64,000 nt of DNA, from NCBI RefSeq assembly GCF_904846685.1, contig NZ_CAJHBQ010000001.1, positions 372,001 through 436,000 of the forward strand. The letters are read 5' to 3'. This document shows, one piece after another, positions 56,137 to 64,000 of the stretch; the stretch's first letter is position 1, and each line of letters starts with the position of its first letter. The notes under the pieces were generated by a model. The model was not told the DNA's origin. It was given only the letters and a program-made list of their open reading frames with translations, and did no database searches. Both the position numbers and the translations under genes were made by a program. This stretch comes from Psychrobacter submarinus (lineage in GTDB: Bacteria > Pseudomonadota > Gammaproteobacteria > Pseudomonadales > Moraxellaceae).

Positions 56137-57240
56137 TTATTCATCTGAAATATTTCTTAATGTCACGTACGACTCTACTACTGTACGCAAATACTTTTTG
56201 CTTAAACCATCGTTTAAAGTAGAGCTTTTACCCAGTACGCTGAACTCAGACGGTCCTTCTTCATTCAACGCTGCATTGTCAGAACGCAAAATCAAACCGT
56301 ACTTTATACCTACAATAGGTGGTTGTTTATCGAAGTCCAAATCTAAGTAGTCCTTTACAGTATAGTACTGTAACTGGTTACCTTCTCGCGTCGATAGTAA
56401 TATGTCGAAATAATCTACATTGGTCATAATTTCTTGACCGGCATCACCAAAATCTTTTACGACATTGTTAGTTGTAAAGTCAACGGAGGTAGGTAGGTCC
56501 TCCGCCGGTTTACTTTGTTCAGTATAATCATCCATTATTTCAGTAATATACTTCCCTGCATCACAGTACAAAGAAAGCTCTGTAGGCTTCGAAGCGTCAG
56601 GCGCTCTAAGATAAAAGCGCTCTACAATAATCTGACCATCGATGATTTCTTTTACTCCGCCGATAGTGACCTGCCTAGGCCCTAAAGCAAGATTACCCTC
56701 ACAGTCATACATATCTTGAGGTGCACGGTACTGTATAGTCAACTGACCACTTTGCGAGCTCGTATTACTCGCTCCTTTCCACTCGTTTGTCTTTGTGCCT
56801 GCCGTTTGATCACCGGTACGAGTCAATAAAGCTACCTGTATAGGATCAGTGCCTATAGTTATATTCTTGGGTAGACTTGTATCACTGTCGAGATCTTTTG
56901 GATTACGAAAATTATCCAACTCTTTATCTCCATCATCGTTTTCTAGCGCGTTAGTAGCACTCGTCAGTACGATGCCAGAGCCAGGCTGGTCAGCTGCAAC
57001 CTTATCCGCTAGGCCCAAATTTGCAAGACGAACCTTTCTTTCAATAGTAGGCAGATTAAAGGTTGCATCTTCAACCAGTTCTGAAGCGCTTACTTGAATA
57101 CCTGCTGTTTTTGCATTAATCATGTAAACCTGTACAGCTGCTGCAGACACTAGCAAACCCAAGAACAGCGATATCATGAGCTCTATTAAGGTAAATCCCC
57201 TTTGATGTATATCACAGTCACGAAACGGTGAGGCTCTCAT
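56137..57240 (-). CDS. pilW: Type IV minor pilin PilW
   Basis: From ATG 57240 the product has about 367 residues. Its leader MRASPFRDCDIHQRG is followed by [25 protein letters not shown], the PilW signature (FxLIELMISL-GL). This start is preferred because it overlaps the pilV stop as TGATG and has GGAG eight bases upstream; the frame extends to 57264. The soluble part contains NLPTIERKVRLANLG and two cysteines in DMYDCEG and SLYCDAG. It belongs to the pilus priming complex with PilV, PilX and PilY1. Confidence 0.92.
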   Translation of the reverse strand: MRASPFRDCDIHQRGFTLIELMISLFLGLLVSAAAVQVYMINAKTAGIQVSASELVEDATFNLPTIERKVRLANLGLADKVAADQPGSGIVLTSATNALENDDGDKELDNFRNPKDLDSDTSLPKNITIGTDPIQVALLTRTGDQTAGTKTNEWKGASNTSSQSGQLTIQYRAPQDMYDCEGNLALGPRQVTIGGVKEIIDGQIIVERFYLRAPDASKPTELSLYCDAGKYITEIMDDYTEQSKPAEDLPTSVDFTTNNVVKDFGDAGQEIMTNVDYFDILLSTREGNQLQYYTVKDYLDLDFDKQPPIVGIKYGLILRSDNAALNEEGPSEFSVLGKSSTLNDGLSKKYLRTVVESYVTLRNISDE

Positions 57241-57803
57241 CAATAAGACTCCATTATCAAGCAATTCGCTCCTGCTTTGTAGGCTCCACTACTGTTGCCA
57301 CAAGCGTTGTCTTCGCTATCGTCTAACACAGGTAGCGTCTTACCCCATGAGGTAATGATACATTGTCTAGCATTAATATCAGCCATATCTGGACAAGTGG
57401 TCATATTTAGCATGATATCTTGTTCACAGCCTAAACTAGCTGCCTGCCATACATTCAATTGTGCTATCTCTTCGGCACTGCAAGCGTCTGATTTACAGCT
57501 ATCTTGGTCGAAACGACTACTTGCCTGTGCCACTTTAGTACAATACTCAGTGATATTAGTTGCGCCTTGGTTCAGGATATTTAACTCTGTCATAAAGTCA
57601 TTAGTGGCTAAGGTATTCAAACGCATATTCTCCGATAGTTGTTTTGACATACTCATAGCGCGGCTACGTACTAAGCTTTCATCCGTAGCACTCAATGCAT
57701 TTAGCTGCAACGCACTAAACCCTAATACAGCAACAGCCAATAATAACAAAGCTACCATAACCTCTACTAAGCCTACTCCGCGCTGATTATCTAACTTAAT
57801 CAT
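57240..57803 (-). CDS. pilV: Type IV minor pilin PilV
   Basis: The 187-residue prepilin has a short leader MIKLDNQRG and mature start VGLVEVMVALLLLAVAVLGFSALQLNALS, the PilV pattern with Val instead of Phe at position 1. Many cysteines follow (TEYCTK, DSCKSDACSAEE, LGCEQD, TTCPDM, ARQCII, NACGNSS, NCLIMES), consistent with disulfide-stabilised minor pilins. It overlaps both neighbours (four bases with the fimT-like gene as ATGA, and TGATG with pilW), which shows a tightly coupled operon. Confidence 0.92.
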   Translation of the reverse strand: MIKLDNQRGVGLVEVMVALLLLAVAVLGFSALQLNALSATDESLVRSRAMSMSKQLSENMRLNTLATNDFMTELNILNQGATNITEYCTKVAQASSRFDQDSCKSDACSAEEIAQLNVWQAASLGCEQDIMLNMTTCPDMADINARQCIITSWGKTLPVLDDSEDNACGNSSGAYKAGANCLIMESY

Positions 57804-58285
57804 GAACAGGTTCCTCCTGCTGCGCTACTTATATTAGCCGCTGTAGTAACGATAACCTGCATTGTAGTAGCTGAATAGTTATCACATACATTCAAAGTGA
57901 CAGCATCTGCACGCTTAGAAGGACTAAATGTAATCGAAGTTTCATCTGCTTTTACAATACTTTTCGAGCTATAGCTATAGCTTGCAACCTCAACCGGACT
58001 ATCTTCCTTAGTTTTTATAGCTATCGAATGGTTATTAGCATCGAAGCTAAACTCCAAAGCCTGTCTACGAATAACACTTTCAGCTTTCGCTTCTTTCAAT
58101 GCGCTCACTAGAGTAGCAGTTGTCGCTTTCACTCGCTGATTGGCCAATTGCGTACTCACATTGGGTGCAGCAATACTAACGATAATAGCCAATACCGCAA
58201 TCGTCACCATCAGCTCAATCAGAGTAAACCCTGCCGAATGATTATTGTTATAAGACGAATTAGATAAAGCAGTGGTCACATCCAA
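57800..58285 (-). CDS. FimT/FimU/GspH-type minor pilin, first gene of the pilus operon
   Basis: The 161-residue prepilin carries leader MDVTTALSNSSYNNNHSAG and mature start FTLIELMVTIAVLAIIVSIAAPNV, followed by VKATTATLVSALKEAKAESVIRRQ, which is the GspH/FimT family pattern. The C terminus has TLNVCDN and GGTCS cysteines. The start is TTG 58285, with AAGG nine bases upstream; GTG 58279, with AGGA seven bases upstream, is equally likely. It heads the pilV-pilW-pilX-pilY1-pilE operon. Confidence 0.88.
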   Translation of the reverse strand: MDVTTALSNSSYNNNHSAGFTLIELMVTIAVLAIIVSIAAPNVSTQLANQRVKATTATLVSALKEAKAESVIRRQALEFSFDANNHSIAIKTKEDSPVEVASYSYSSKSIVKADETSITFSPSKRADAVTLNVCDNYSATTMQVIVTTAANISSAAGGTCS

Positions 58286-58557
58286 ATCCTAAAACCTTAT
58301 AGTTAGCGCTAAGTTGACTAGCAATAATTCGCGAAATGCTATTGTTTTTATTCTGTTATAAAAACAGTCATATCTTATCAAGATGCAATATTTGTTCCGT
58401 TTATCTAAGCTATTAGCTACTGACAATACGGCCTGAATACCTTTACACATTTAAGTAATACAAAAACAATCGAGGTTTATTATATACAAAAATAACACTA
58501 AAAACGTCAAGACTCTAGTCATCTTTGCTATAGCAGTGGATATACAGTCTATAAGAA

Positions 58558-59403
58558 TTATTGATTTTGACTACCGTGTGCTAGAGCGTACGCTGAAATA
58601 TGGTACTTATTAGTCTTAACATCAGCAGTCTGGCTGGCGCTATCAGTAGCGTAATTCATACTACCATGAGCTGTTCTAGTAGCTTCTAGAGGAGTTAGAT
58701 AAGGCTGGTCTGGTAAGAAAGCACGCGCTAATGCTTGTAAACTTGCCCCTGTGGTTGCAACGTCATCGAACAAAAGAAGACGTTTGACTGGCGGGGTCTC
58801 AGTCAGTACAAAAGCGTCATTTAGATTGGTTAGGCGCTCGCTTCGGGTGAGGCCTTGCTGGCTAACCGTATCGTCCATGCGCGCGACCCCATGCCATAAG
58901 GGGATTTGCCAGTGTTTGGCGAGATGGATTGAGAGGATAGTGACTGGGTCGAAGCCACGTTTGAGCAGTCGATTATCGGTAGTGGGCATAGGGATGATGA
59001 CACTGTTGCCTGCATGACAGCCTTTCGGCCTGGGTAGTTGCCGCAGCATATGTACGAGTAAAGGTAGGCGGCTCATATCCTCACTATGTTTGAAAGCACG
59101 AATAGCTTGACGAATGGGATAATCGTAGTAGCTGGCCGCCTGAATCGGTAAGCTGACGGACGCGGCAATATCGACATAAAATGGCGCAGGTAGCCAAGCG
59201 ATACTGCGCTGACAGCGACTACAAAGCAGGCTTTTATGAGCAGTTGCAAACAGGCTAGAAAATTGACTGGCTGATAGGTCTGCATGATTAGAATCTGCAG
59301 GTTCAGTATAGGGTGCTTTACGATAGCAGCCGCAGAGCTGGCAGCGTATATTGACATACTCTGCCAGCCATAAGCCGAGCTGATAAGGTGCAGGGCGGCG
59401 CAA
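58558..59403 (-). CDS. comF: ComF family amidophosphoribosyltransferase-like protein
   Basis: ComF proteins are needed for natural transformation in several bacteria, probably acting with the DNA import machinery in the cytoplasm. The 281 residues begin with a zinc-finger-like region (RCQLCGC and a later LLCSRCQRS) and end with a type I phosphoribosyltransferase domain, including ILSIHLAKHW and the PRPP loop LLLFDDVATTGASLQALA. The start is TTG 59403, supported by GAGGAG eight bases upstream. It lies beside the type IV pilus operon, which is also used for DNA uptake. Confidence 0.9.
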   Translation of the reverse strand: MRRPAPYQLGLWLAEYVNIRCQLCGCYRKAPYTEPADSNHADLSASQFSSLFATAHKSLLCSRCQRSIAWLPAPFYVDIAASVSLPIQAASYYDYPIRQAIRAFKHSEDMSRLPLLVHMLRQLPRPKGCHAGNSVIIPMPTTDNRLLKRGFDPVTILSIHLAKHWQIPLWHGVARMDDTVSQQGLTRSERLTNLNDAFVLTETPPVKRLLLFDDVATTGASLQALARAFLPDQPYLTPLEATRTAHGSMNYATDSASQTADVKTNKYHISAYALAHGSQNQ

Positions 59404-59426
59404 GGGCTAGACTCCTCATAGTTATC

Positions 59427-60809
59427 CTAAAAGCCTTTCCAGTCATTCAGCACGATACCGAAACCAATAGAGGTATTCTCATGATTATAATCAACAATGG
59501 ACTCGCCATAACCTTGGAATAGCTGCACCATACCATTGACGTTTTCTGACAATGGATAGATATAATCGATTTGGGCAGCGCCTTTATTGGTGCTTGGATT
59601 GTAGCGCAAGGTGCCACTGATACTTTGATCTGCAGGCAAATCATATAAGAACTTGATATCGCCATAACCCATGTAATCTTCGATATCTGGGTTGTCATCG
59701 TCGCTACTGCTATTACCATTTACTCGAGCCCATAGACGCGGTACTACTGAGAGCTTGCCCCACTCGGCCCCTGCCATTAAATAAGCACGGTTCCATGAGC
59801 GTGATAAAGGATCGTCTTGACCGTTTGAGTGGTGAATCGCGCCCGCCCCTAGCATACGCAAACGTCCGCCAAAAGGTAAGTCAGCAGCTACTGGCTGCGT
59901 CAAAAATATCTCTGGCTGATAGTCAGTGGCGCGAAACGGTCTTGAGTTATCTTCGTTATAGACCTGCCAATGCGACTCTTGAGTATAACCAAACCATAAG
60001 TCAGCATTGGTATCGAATAAATCCTCGCCAACCTTTGTCTTTAGCGATAACTGAAATTTCAGCTCAGTGTTGCGAACGTCATTAGAAGTAAACGTTTCAC
60101 CGGGCTCATCTGGGTTGCTAGGGGTTGGGCTAAGATTAGGATCAAAGGTATAAAATAGCGGTAGTACATAAGTTGGCCGATACGGTCTGACCGTCCAAGT
60201 GCCGCGCTCGCTGTTTTGATCTAAGTCATACGCTAAGCTTAGCGGCGAATATCTCTCTATCTGCTCTTGGGTGACTCCCACCTCTTCTAATACTTTTGCT
60301 TCTCTTTTTGTCAGCCCTACTGCACTTAAACTTGTATTAGTCTGCTCTTGTTCCGTGTCTAAGGTGTCGTCAGCCTCGTCTAAGTCGTCTTGCGCGAGTA
60401 TCACTTGCGGGTTACCGGAGATAGTTGTCTTAAGGGTTTTAGCGAGATCTACAGGCTGCTTACTCATGGTATAGCTAGGCGTTTTGCCTTGCTCTGCTAC
60501 TTTATCAAAACAAGCCAAACGTGCCGCGCTCGTCTGAACCTCGGTACATTCAAGAAACAGCTGAGCTTGCTGCGCGATAAAAGCATCGCTAGGCATTTGG
60601 CTCGGTTCAATAGCGTCATCGCCTAAATACTCTACGTTAGCCCCAGCTACTGGTATCTCATTGTAGACTGACGCCTCGCTAGCGGCTTGGGCCTGCAAAG
60701 CGGTGCAACTTAAAGCGACACCTATAGCTAGGCTCAAAGGCGTCTTTAACGCAGTATTGAAAGTCGGCTGAAGCTGAGCTTGATATCGGGTAATAACCTG
60801 AGCAAACAT
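59427..60809 (-). CDS. pldA: Outer membrane phospholipase A (OMPLA)
   Basis: OMPLA is a beta-barrel enzyme that hydrolyses phospholipids in the outer leaflet of the outer membrane. The 460 residues begin with a signal peptide ending ALQAQA, then a long poorly conserved segment with a CTEVQTSAARLACFDKVAEQG motif (residues about 92-112). The barrel has the active site AIHHSNGQDDPLSRSWNRAYL, with catalytic His and Ser in HSNGQ. It ends in Phe, as outer membrane barrels do. The ribosome binding site AAGGA precedes the ATG. comF follows within 25 bases, perhaps cotranscribed. Confidence 0.92.
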   Translation of the reverse strand: MFAQVITRYQAQLQPTFNTALKTPLSLAIGVALSCTALQAQAASEASVYNEIPVAGANVEYLGDDAIEPSQMPSDAFIAQQAQLFLECTEVQTSAARLACFDKVAEQGKTPSYTMSKQPVDLAKTLKTTISGNPQVILAQDDLDEADDTLDTEQEQTNTSLSAVGLTKREAKVLEEVGVTQEQIERYSPLSLAYDLDQNSERGTWTVRPYRPTYVLPLFYTFDPNLSPTPSNPDEPGETFTSNDVRNTELKFQLSLKTKVGEDLFDTNADLWFGYTQESHWQVYNEDNSRPFRATDYQPEIFLTQPVAADLPFGGRLRMLGAGAIHHSNGQDDPLSRSWNRAYLMAGAEWGKLSVVPRLWARVNGNSSSDDDNPDIEDYMGYGDIKFLYDLPADQSISGTLRYNPSTNKGAAQIDYIYPLSENVNGMVQLFQGYGESIVDYNHENTSIGFGIVLNDWKGF

Positions 60810-61158
60810 AGTAATCCTTGGTCATAATGGGCAAAGATGCCGGCATATTATCTGCTGACGACAGCACAAATAAGTAGAGACTATATTCAATTCGAAGTAA
60901 AAAGGGTCAAAAGTTTTGGCATATTACTGGTATCAGTCTCTCTATCGCGCGGCTCACTTTCGACGCTGAACAAGAGTGATCTGAGTAACACATCATACTT
61001 TTTAGATTGAATCGACTATAGCGGTGATAGTCAGTGATATAAGAGACAAGTCATCGCATGCTCTTAGACACTGTTACTGCTTCATCTATATAAAATAAGG
61101 CAATAGCATTAGCTATCAAACATTGTTGCGTTATTGTAATAAAATTATGCGCATTATA
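60810..61158. other. Intergenic region between pldA and the IS element
   Basis: About 350 bases with the pldA promoter expected in its left part. I see no gene, RNA fold or repeat other than the start of the insertion sequence at the right. Confidence 0.35.
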
Positions 61159-61162
61159 CTAG

Positions 61163-62000
61163 GGCGTGTCCCTAATCTGGAAAAGTAATTATAAAGCCTT
61201 TAAAATAAAGAGACTATTTCAAACATGGCTCTCTAAATTATGGCAAGAACAGTGCTCAATGATAATACATGGGAACAACTCCAAAGTACCATGAAGGCTC
61301 ATGGCTGTCATACTTGGAAAAACGACAGGCAAGTCATGGAAGCCATATTGTGGAAACTTCGTACGGGCGCCCCATGGCGTGATATACCGGGTGAGCTGTG
61401 CCCATGGAAAACAGCCTACAACCGCTTTAACAGGTTGTCAAAAAAAGGCTTATGGGAACAATTTTTTTTGACCTACGAGCAAGTATTGATGAAGAATGGG
61501 TATTCGCAGACGGAAGCTACATCCGCTGTCATCAGCATTCAAGCGGCGCCAGACGAGGAGAGCTTCGAGCCACTGGAAAATCTCGAGGTGGAACCACCAC
61601 CAAGATACATCTCGCCGTCGACTCGCATGGAAACCCGATTGATTTTAAAATCACTGGGGGTGACATCCACGACAGCCAAGCGGTAGATGACATCATAGAG
61701 ATGCTAACGGATGCGACCTACTTCATTGCTGATAAAGCTTATGATTCTGAAACCATTAGAAACAGGCTAAAGCAAGACAACATAAGCCCTGTTATCCCTA
61801 AAAGAAAAAATGCTAAACAACCAGATGTAGCGTTTGATCACTATTTATATAAGCTACGACACTTGGTTGAAAACACGTTTGCAAGGCTAAAGCACTTCCG
61901 TAGTATTGCAACACGCTACGAGAAGTTGGCTCGAAATTACAAGTCTATGCTGTATCTGGCTTGTACTATGATTCATTGTAAACTGAATTAGGGACACGCC
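61163..62000 (+). mobile_element. IS5-family insertion sequence (838 bp)
   Basis: Perfect 14-base terminal inverted repeats GGCGTGTCCCTAAT (61163-61176 and 61987-62000) enclose one transposase gene in two frames. Both ends are flanked by CTAG, a likely target duplication of the YTAR type known for the IS427 group. It looks complete and possibly active. The ends share GGGCGTGT with the MITEs in this window when the flanking G is counted. Confidence 0.9.
61240..61991 (+). CDS. IS5-family transposase made by a -1 frameshift
   Basis: The first frame (61240-61686) gives the N-terminal DUF4096 domain: WEQLQSTMKAHGCHTWKNDRQ and LRTGAPWRDIPGELCPWKTAYNRF. The catalytic part is in another frame (to 61991), with FADGSYIRCHQHS, KIHLAVDSHGNPIDFKITGGDIHDSQ, DKAYDSETIR and LVENTFARLKHFRSIATRYEK, covering the DDE residues. 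A run of eight T at 61462-61469 lets the ribosome slip back one base. The joined product is EQFFFDLRAS... of about 250 residues, the usual size. Alternatively a plain mutation split it, but the slippery run at the exact junction favours programmed frameshifting. Confidence 0.9.
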
Positions 62001-62074
62001 CTAGCATTATCCCTACTTAATATTACGCATTGTGCATTTAAGAAGACTTAACAACGCTAATTTTTTCTAGTCAT

Positions 62075-62115
62075 AAAAAAGCGCGATATCCAACCTAAAA
62101 GTTAAGTATCGCGCT
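62075..62115 (-). terminator. Rho-independent terminator after dsbD
   Basis: AGCGCGATA pairs with TATCGCGCT across an 18-base loop; an A6 run on the plus strand gives the T run of the minus transcript. It lies just beyond the dsbD stop. Confidence 0.8.
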
Positions 62116-62138
62116 CGTTTAAACGATTGAATCTGATA

Positions 62139-64000
62139 TCAATTGTTCAAAGCCGTCAAAGTCTGTTCGAACTGTTGGCGTCCGATCTCACCGACTTGCT
62201 TATTGACCAGCTCTCCGTCGACATAATATAGCAGCGAAGGCGGTCCAAACAGCTGATAGCGTGCTAAGATGGCTTTTGAGTCCGCTGTGGTTTCAGTGAT
62301 ATCGAGTCTGACCAATTGCCAGTCCTGCATCTGCGCGGGGCGATTATGAAATAAGTTTTTTTCCATAATACGGCACTCGATACACCACTCAGCAGTGACG
62401 TCGACAATAACTTTAGGGTTCGCGGCGATAATGGTATCTAGTTCTGCTAATGTGGTGACATGCTCATCTGTCGCTTGACTGGCTCCTGCAGCTTGCTCGC
62501 TATTTTGTCCTACTGATGACACCATCGTTGGCGCTGCTGTTAGTGACGCTAGCGGATGTAAGCTATCCTCATTGCCTAAAGCGGCACCGATAATCAGCAT
62601 CGTCGCCCAAATACCGACGACTAAGCCTAGCGCTTGCGTCAGCATACGCGCCCGACCGACCCAGCTCCATGCCCAAGTCGCGACCACCATAAACCATAAT
62701 GCCCAAACCAGAAGCATCACCGGCGAGATAAAGACCCGCTCAATCATTAGCAGTGCTACGGCGAACAATAACAGCGCAAAGCCTTGCTTGACCCAGTCCA
62801 TCCACGCGCCAGCTTTGGGCATGATCTTGCCTTGCGTCGCGCCAATCAAAATTAGCGGCGCAGAGAGACCAAAACCGAGCATAAATAAAGCGATAAAACC
62901 GAGTAGCGGACTGCCAATAGTAGAAACCGCCAACAGTACGCCAAACAAAGGCGCAGACACACAAGGCGAGACGACTAAAGCGGATAAAAACCCAGCGACT
63001 AAGCTACCGCTAGTACTACCAAGCTTGCTGTCGCCGGCTTGGCTTAATTTGTGTAGCTTGTTACTCATAGCATGGGGCAAACGAATCGTAAAGACACCAA
63101 GCATATACAGCGCCAGCAGTACAAAAACAATGGCAAAGCTAATCAAGATAATAGGGTTTTGTAGCCAGCCAATGATGCCAAGCGACTCGCCAAATATCGC
63201 AATCACCGCGCCAAGCAGGCCGTAAGCAATAGAGACACCTAGCGCATAGCTTGTGGTTAAGATAACGCCCCTTTTGACGGTTGGGTTCTCTTGACGGGCG
63301 ACAATATTGGCCACTATCGGCAGCATCGGTAATACGCAAGGCGTCAGCGCTAACCCTAACCCTGCTACGAATAACAGTAATAAAGCCAGCCAAGGATGCG
63401 TTGCCAGCCCAAACGGATCTTCGTTACCTAAGCCGTTAATCATGCCGTTATTGCTAGTATTGCTAGTATTGCTAGTATTGCTAGTATTGTGAGTCTGGCT
63501 ACTCGTTGTCGTGCCGTCACTGGCAAGGTTGGTGCTCTCTTCGGCCTCAATACTGCTATCGTCGCCAGAGACTGAGCCAGTCGCGGTCATGTCACTATTT
63601 AAAGTACCACTATCTAAAGTGCCACTATCTAAAGTGCCACTATCTAAAGTATCGTAATCAATCGCATCGCTGTCTAAATCATCATAGTCGATAGCTTCGT
63701 CAGTGGCGAGCGCAGACGACATGGCTGATTGAGTGCTCGTGGCTGCTATTGTAGCCGTATTACTGCCTTTACTGTCCCCACTAGTATCAGCATCAGCATT
63801 AATAGACACTGTGGTTTTGATTTTTTCTGGTGGATAGCATAGCCCCGCTTTGGCGCAGCCTTGCCAACCTATCGTCACCTCGCCCGCATTCACACTTTTG
63901 CCGTTGGTGCTAGTTAGCGTCGTGCTCGCCACCATATTGGCTTGGTCAAACACAGGCACTTGCCCATAAGTCGGATCATCGATAGAAACGGGTTTTTGGC
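62139..64000 (-). CDS. dsbD: Thiol:disulfide interchange protein DsbD (partial, runs off the right edge)
   Basis: DsbD carries electrons from cytoplasmic thioredoxin to periplasmic proteins such as DsbC. Visible from the edge are the end of the periplasmic alpha domain (GCAKAGLCYPPEKIKT), a Ser/Thr/Asp-rich linker, an eight-helix membrane domain with LALTPCVLPMLPIVANIVA and SALVVSPCVSAPLFG (the two membrane cysteines), and a C-terminal thioredoxin domain with VTAEWCIECRIMEKNLF. The frame continues through position 64000 (reading SIDDPTYGQVPVFDQ), so the GTG at 63959 is not the real start. The linker contains two tandem repeat tracts. Confidence 0.95.
   Translation of the reverse strand, partial: QKPVSIDDPTYGQVPVFDQANMVASTTLTSTNGKSVNAGEVTIGWQGCAKAGLCYPPEKIKTTVSINADADTSGDSKGSNTATIAATSTQSAMSSALATDEAIDYDDLDSDAIDYDTLDSGTLDSGTLDSGTLNSDMTATGSVSGDDSSIEAEESTNLASDGTTTSSQTHNTSNTSNTSNTSNNGMINGLGNEDPFGLATHPWLALLLLFVAGLGLALTPCVLPMLPIVANIVARQENPTVKRGVILTTSYALGVSIAYGLLGAVIAIFGESLGIIGWLQNPIILISFAIVFVLLALYMLGVFTIRLPHAMSNKLHKLSQAGDSKLGSTSGSLVAGFLSALVVSPCVSAPLFGVLLAVSTIGSPLLGFIALFMLGFGLSAPLILIGATQGKIMPKAGAWMDWVKQGFALLLFAVALLMIERVFISPVMLLVWALWFMVVATWAWSWVGRARMLTQALGLVVGIWATMLIIGAALGNEDSLHPLASLTAAPTMVSSVGQNSEQAAGASQATDEHVTTLAELDTIIAANPKVIVDVTAEWCIECRIMEKNLFHNRPAQMQDWQLVRLDITETTADSKAILARYQLFGPPSLLYYVDGELVNKQVGEIGRQQFEQTLTALNN
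63451..63486. repeat. In-gene tandem repeat, 9-bp unit x4
   Basis: TTGCTAGTA is repeated four times; on the coding (minus) strand it encodes Asn-Thr-Ser repeats in the DsbD linker. The unit is a multiple of three. Confidence 0.85.
63593..63652. repeat. In-gene tandem repeat, 15-bp unit x4
   Basis: CACTATCTAAAGTGC is repeated four times with small changes; on the coding strand it encodes Leu-Asp/Asn-Ser-Gly/Asp-Thr repeats in the DsbD linker. Copy changes would keep the frame. Confidence 0.85.

Noticed and set aside
57295-57786. Rightward 163-codon frame across pilV
   Set aside because: It is antisense to a well-supported minor pilin gene and has no domain of its own.
63451-63652. Regular repeats considered as a CRISPR array
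   Set aside because: Units are 9 and 15 bases, contiguous without spacers, and inside the dsbD coding sequence.

Overview
The window looks like chromosomal DNA from a Psychrobacter-like gammaproteobacterium (Moraxellaceae). This rests on gene content and neighbourhoods that I recognise: mutS next to a 7Fe ferredoxin gene, fur divergent from bamE, engB divergent from cytochrome c4/c5 genes, rluC divergent from rne, pilT-pilU beside yggS, a fimT-pilV-pilW-pilX-pilY1-pilE pilin cluster, and proteins with long Ser/Thr/Asn/Gln/Ala-rich extensions. The genus is an inference. No tRNA, rRNA, CRISPR array, prophage or replication origin was seen.

Layout. 1-9.9 kb: a partial membrane-anchored protein, a rhomboid protease, a metallophosphatase, purE and purK for purine synthesis, a UPF0178 gene, an NAD(P)-binding protein, then epmA, pdxB and an AI-2E-type permease on the minus strand. 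10.7-24 kb: nadE, a decayed CorC/HlyC fragment, yggS, a MITE, the twitching ATPases pilT and pilU, fur/bamE, an rnfH-like gene behind an NSS-like membrane protein, cytochromes c4 and c5, engB, a second MITE, a HAD phosphatase and rluC. 25-43.5 kb: a very long RNase E, a DUF808 protein, a DsbC-like lipoprotein, hom, a thiolase, two DUF2382 proteins, a lipoprotein, secA and a long mutS. 43.5-47.1 kb: two almost identical ferredoxin genes, a stand-alone TnpB element with its probable omega-RNA end, and a membrane/spermidine-synthase fusion. 47.2-58.3 kb: a type IV pilus region on the minus strand with a pilin-like gene, a Wzy_C/TfpO-type glycosyl ligase, the major pilin pilA behind a sigma-54-type promoter, and the minor pilin/PilY1 operon. 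58.5-64 kb: comF, phospholipase A, a complete IS5-family element that needs a -1 frameshift, and dsbD running off the window.

How the genes fit together. Pilus functions are split between two sites: retraction motors (pilT, pilU) at 14-16.5 kb, and structural, tip and glycosylation genes at 47-58 kb. comF (DNA uptake) lies next to the pilus cluster. The window holds two periplasmic thiol systems, the DsbC-like protein at 30.5 kb and DsbD at 62-64 kb. DsbD normally supplies electrons to DsbC.

The most interesting items are the ferredoxin duplication with uneven divergence, the TnpB lacking the usual RuvC-II glutamate, the pilin with a C-terminal serine beside its likely glycosyl ligase, the two-copy MITE family whose ends resemble those of the local IS5-type element, and a perfect 24-bp inverted repeat beside the pilin genes. 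I did not find a clearly new multi-gene system.
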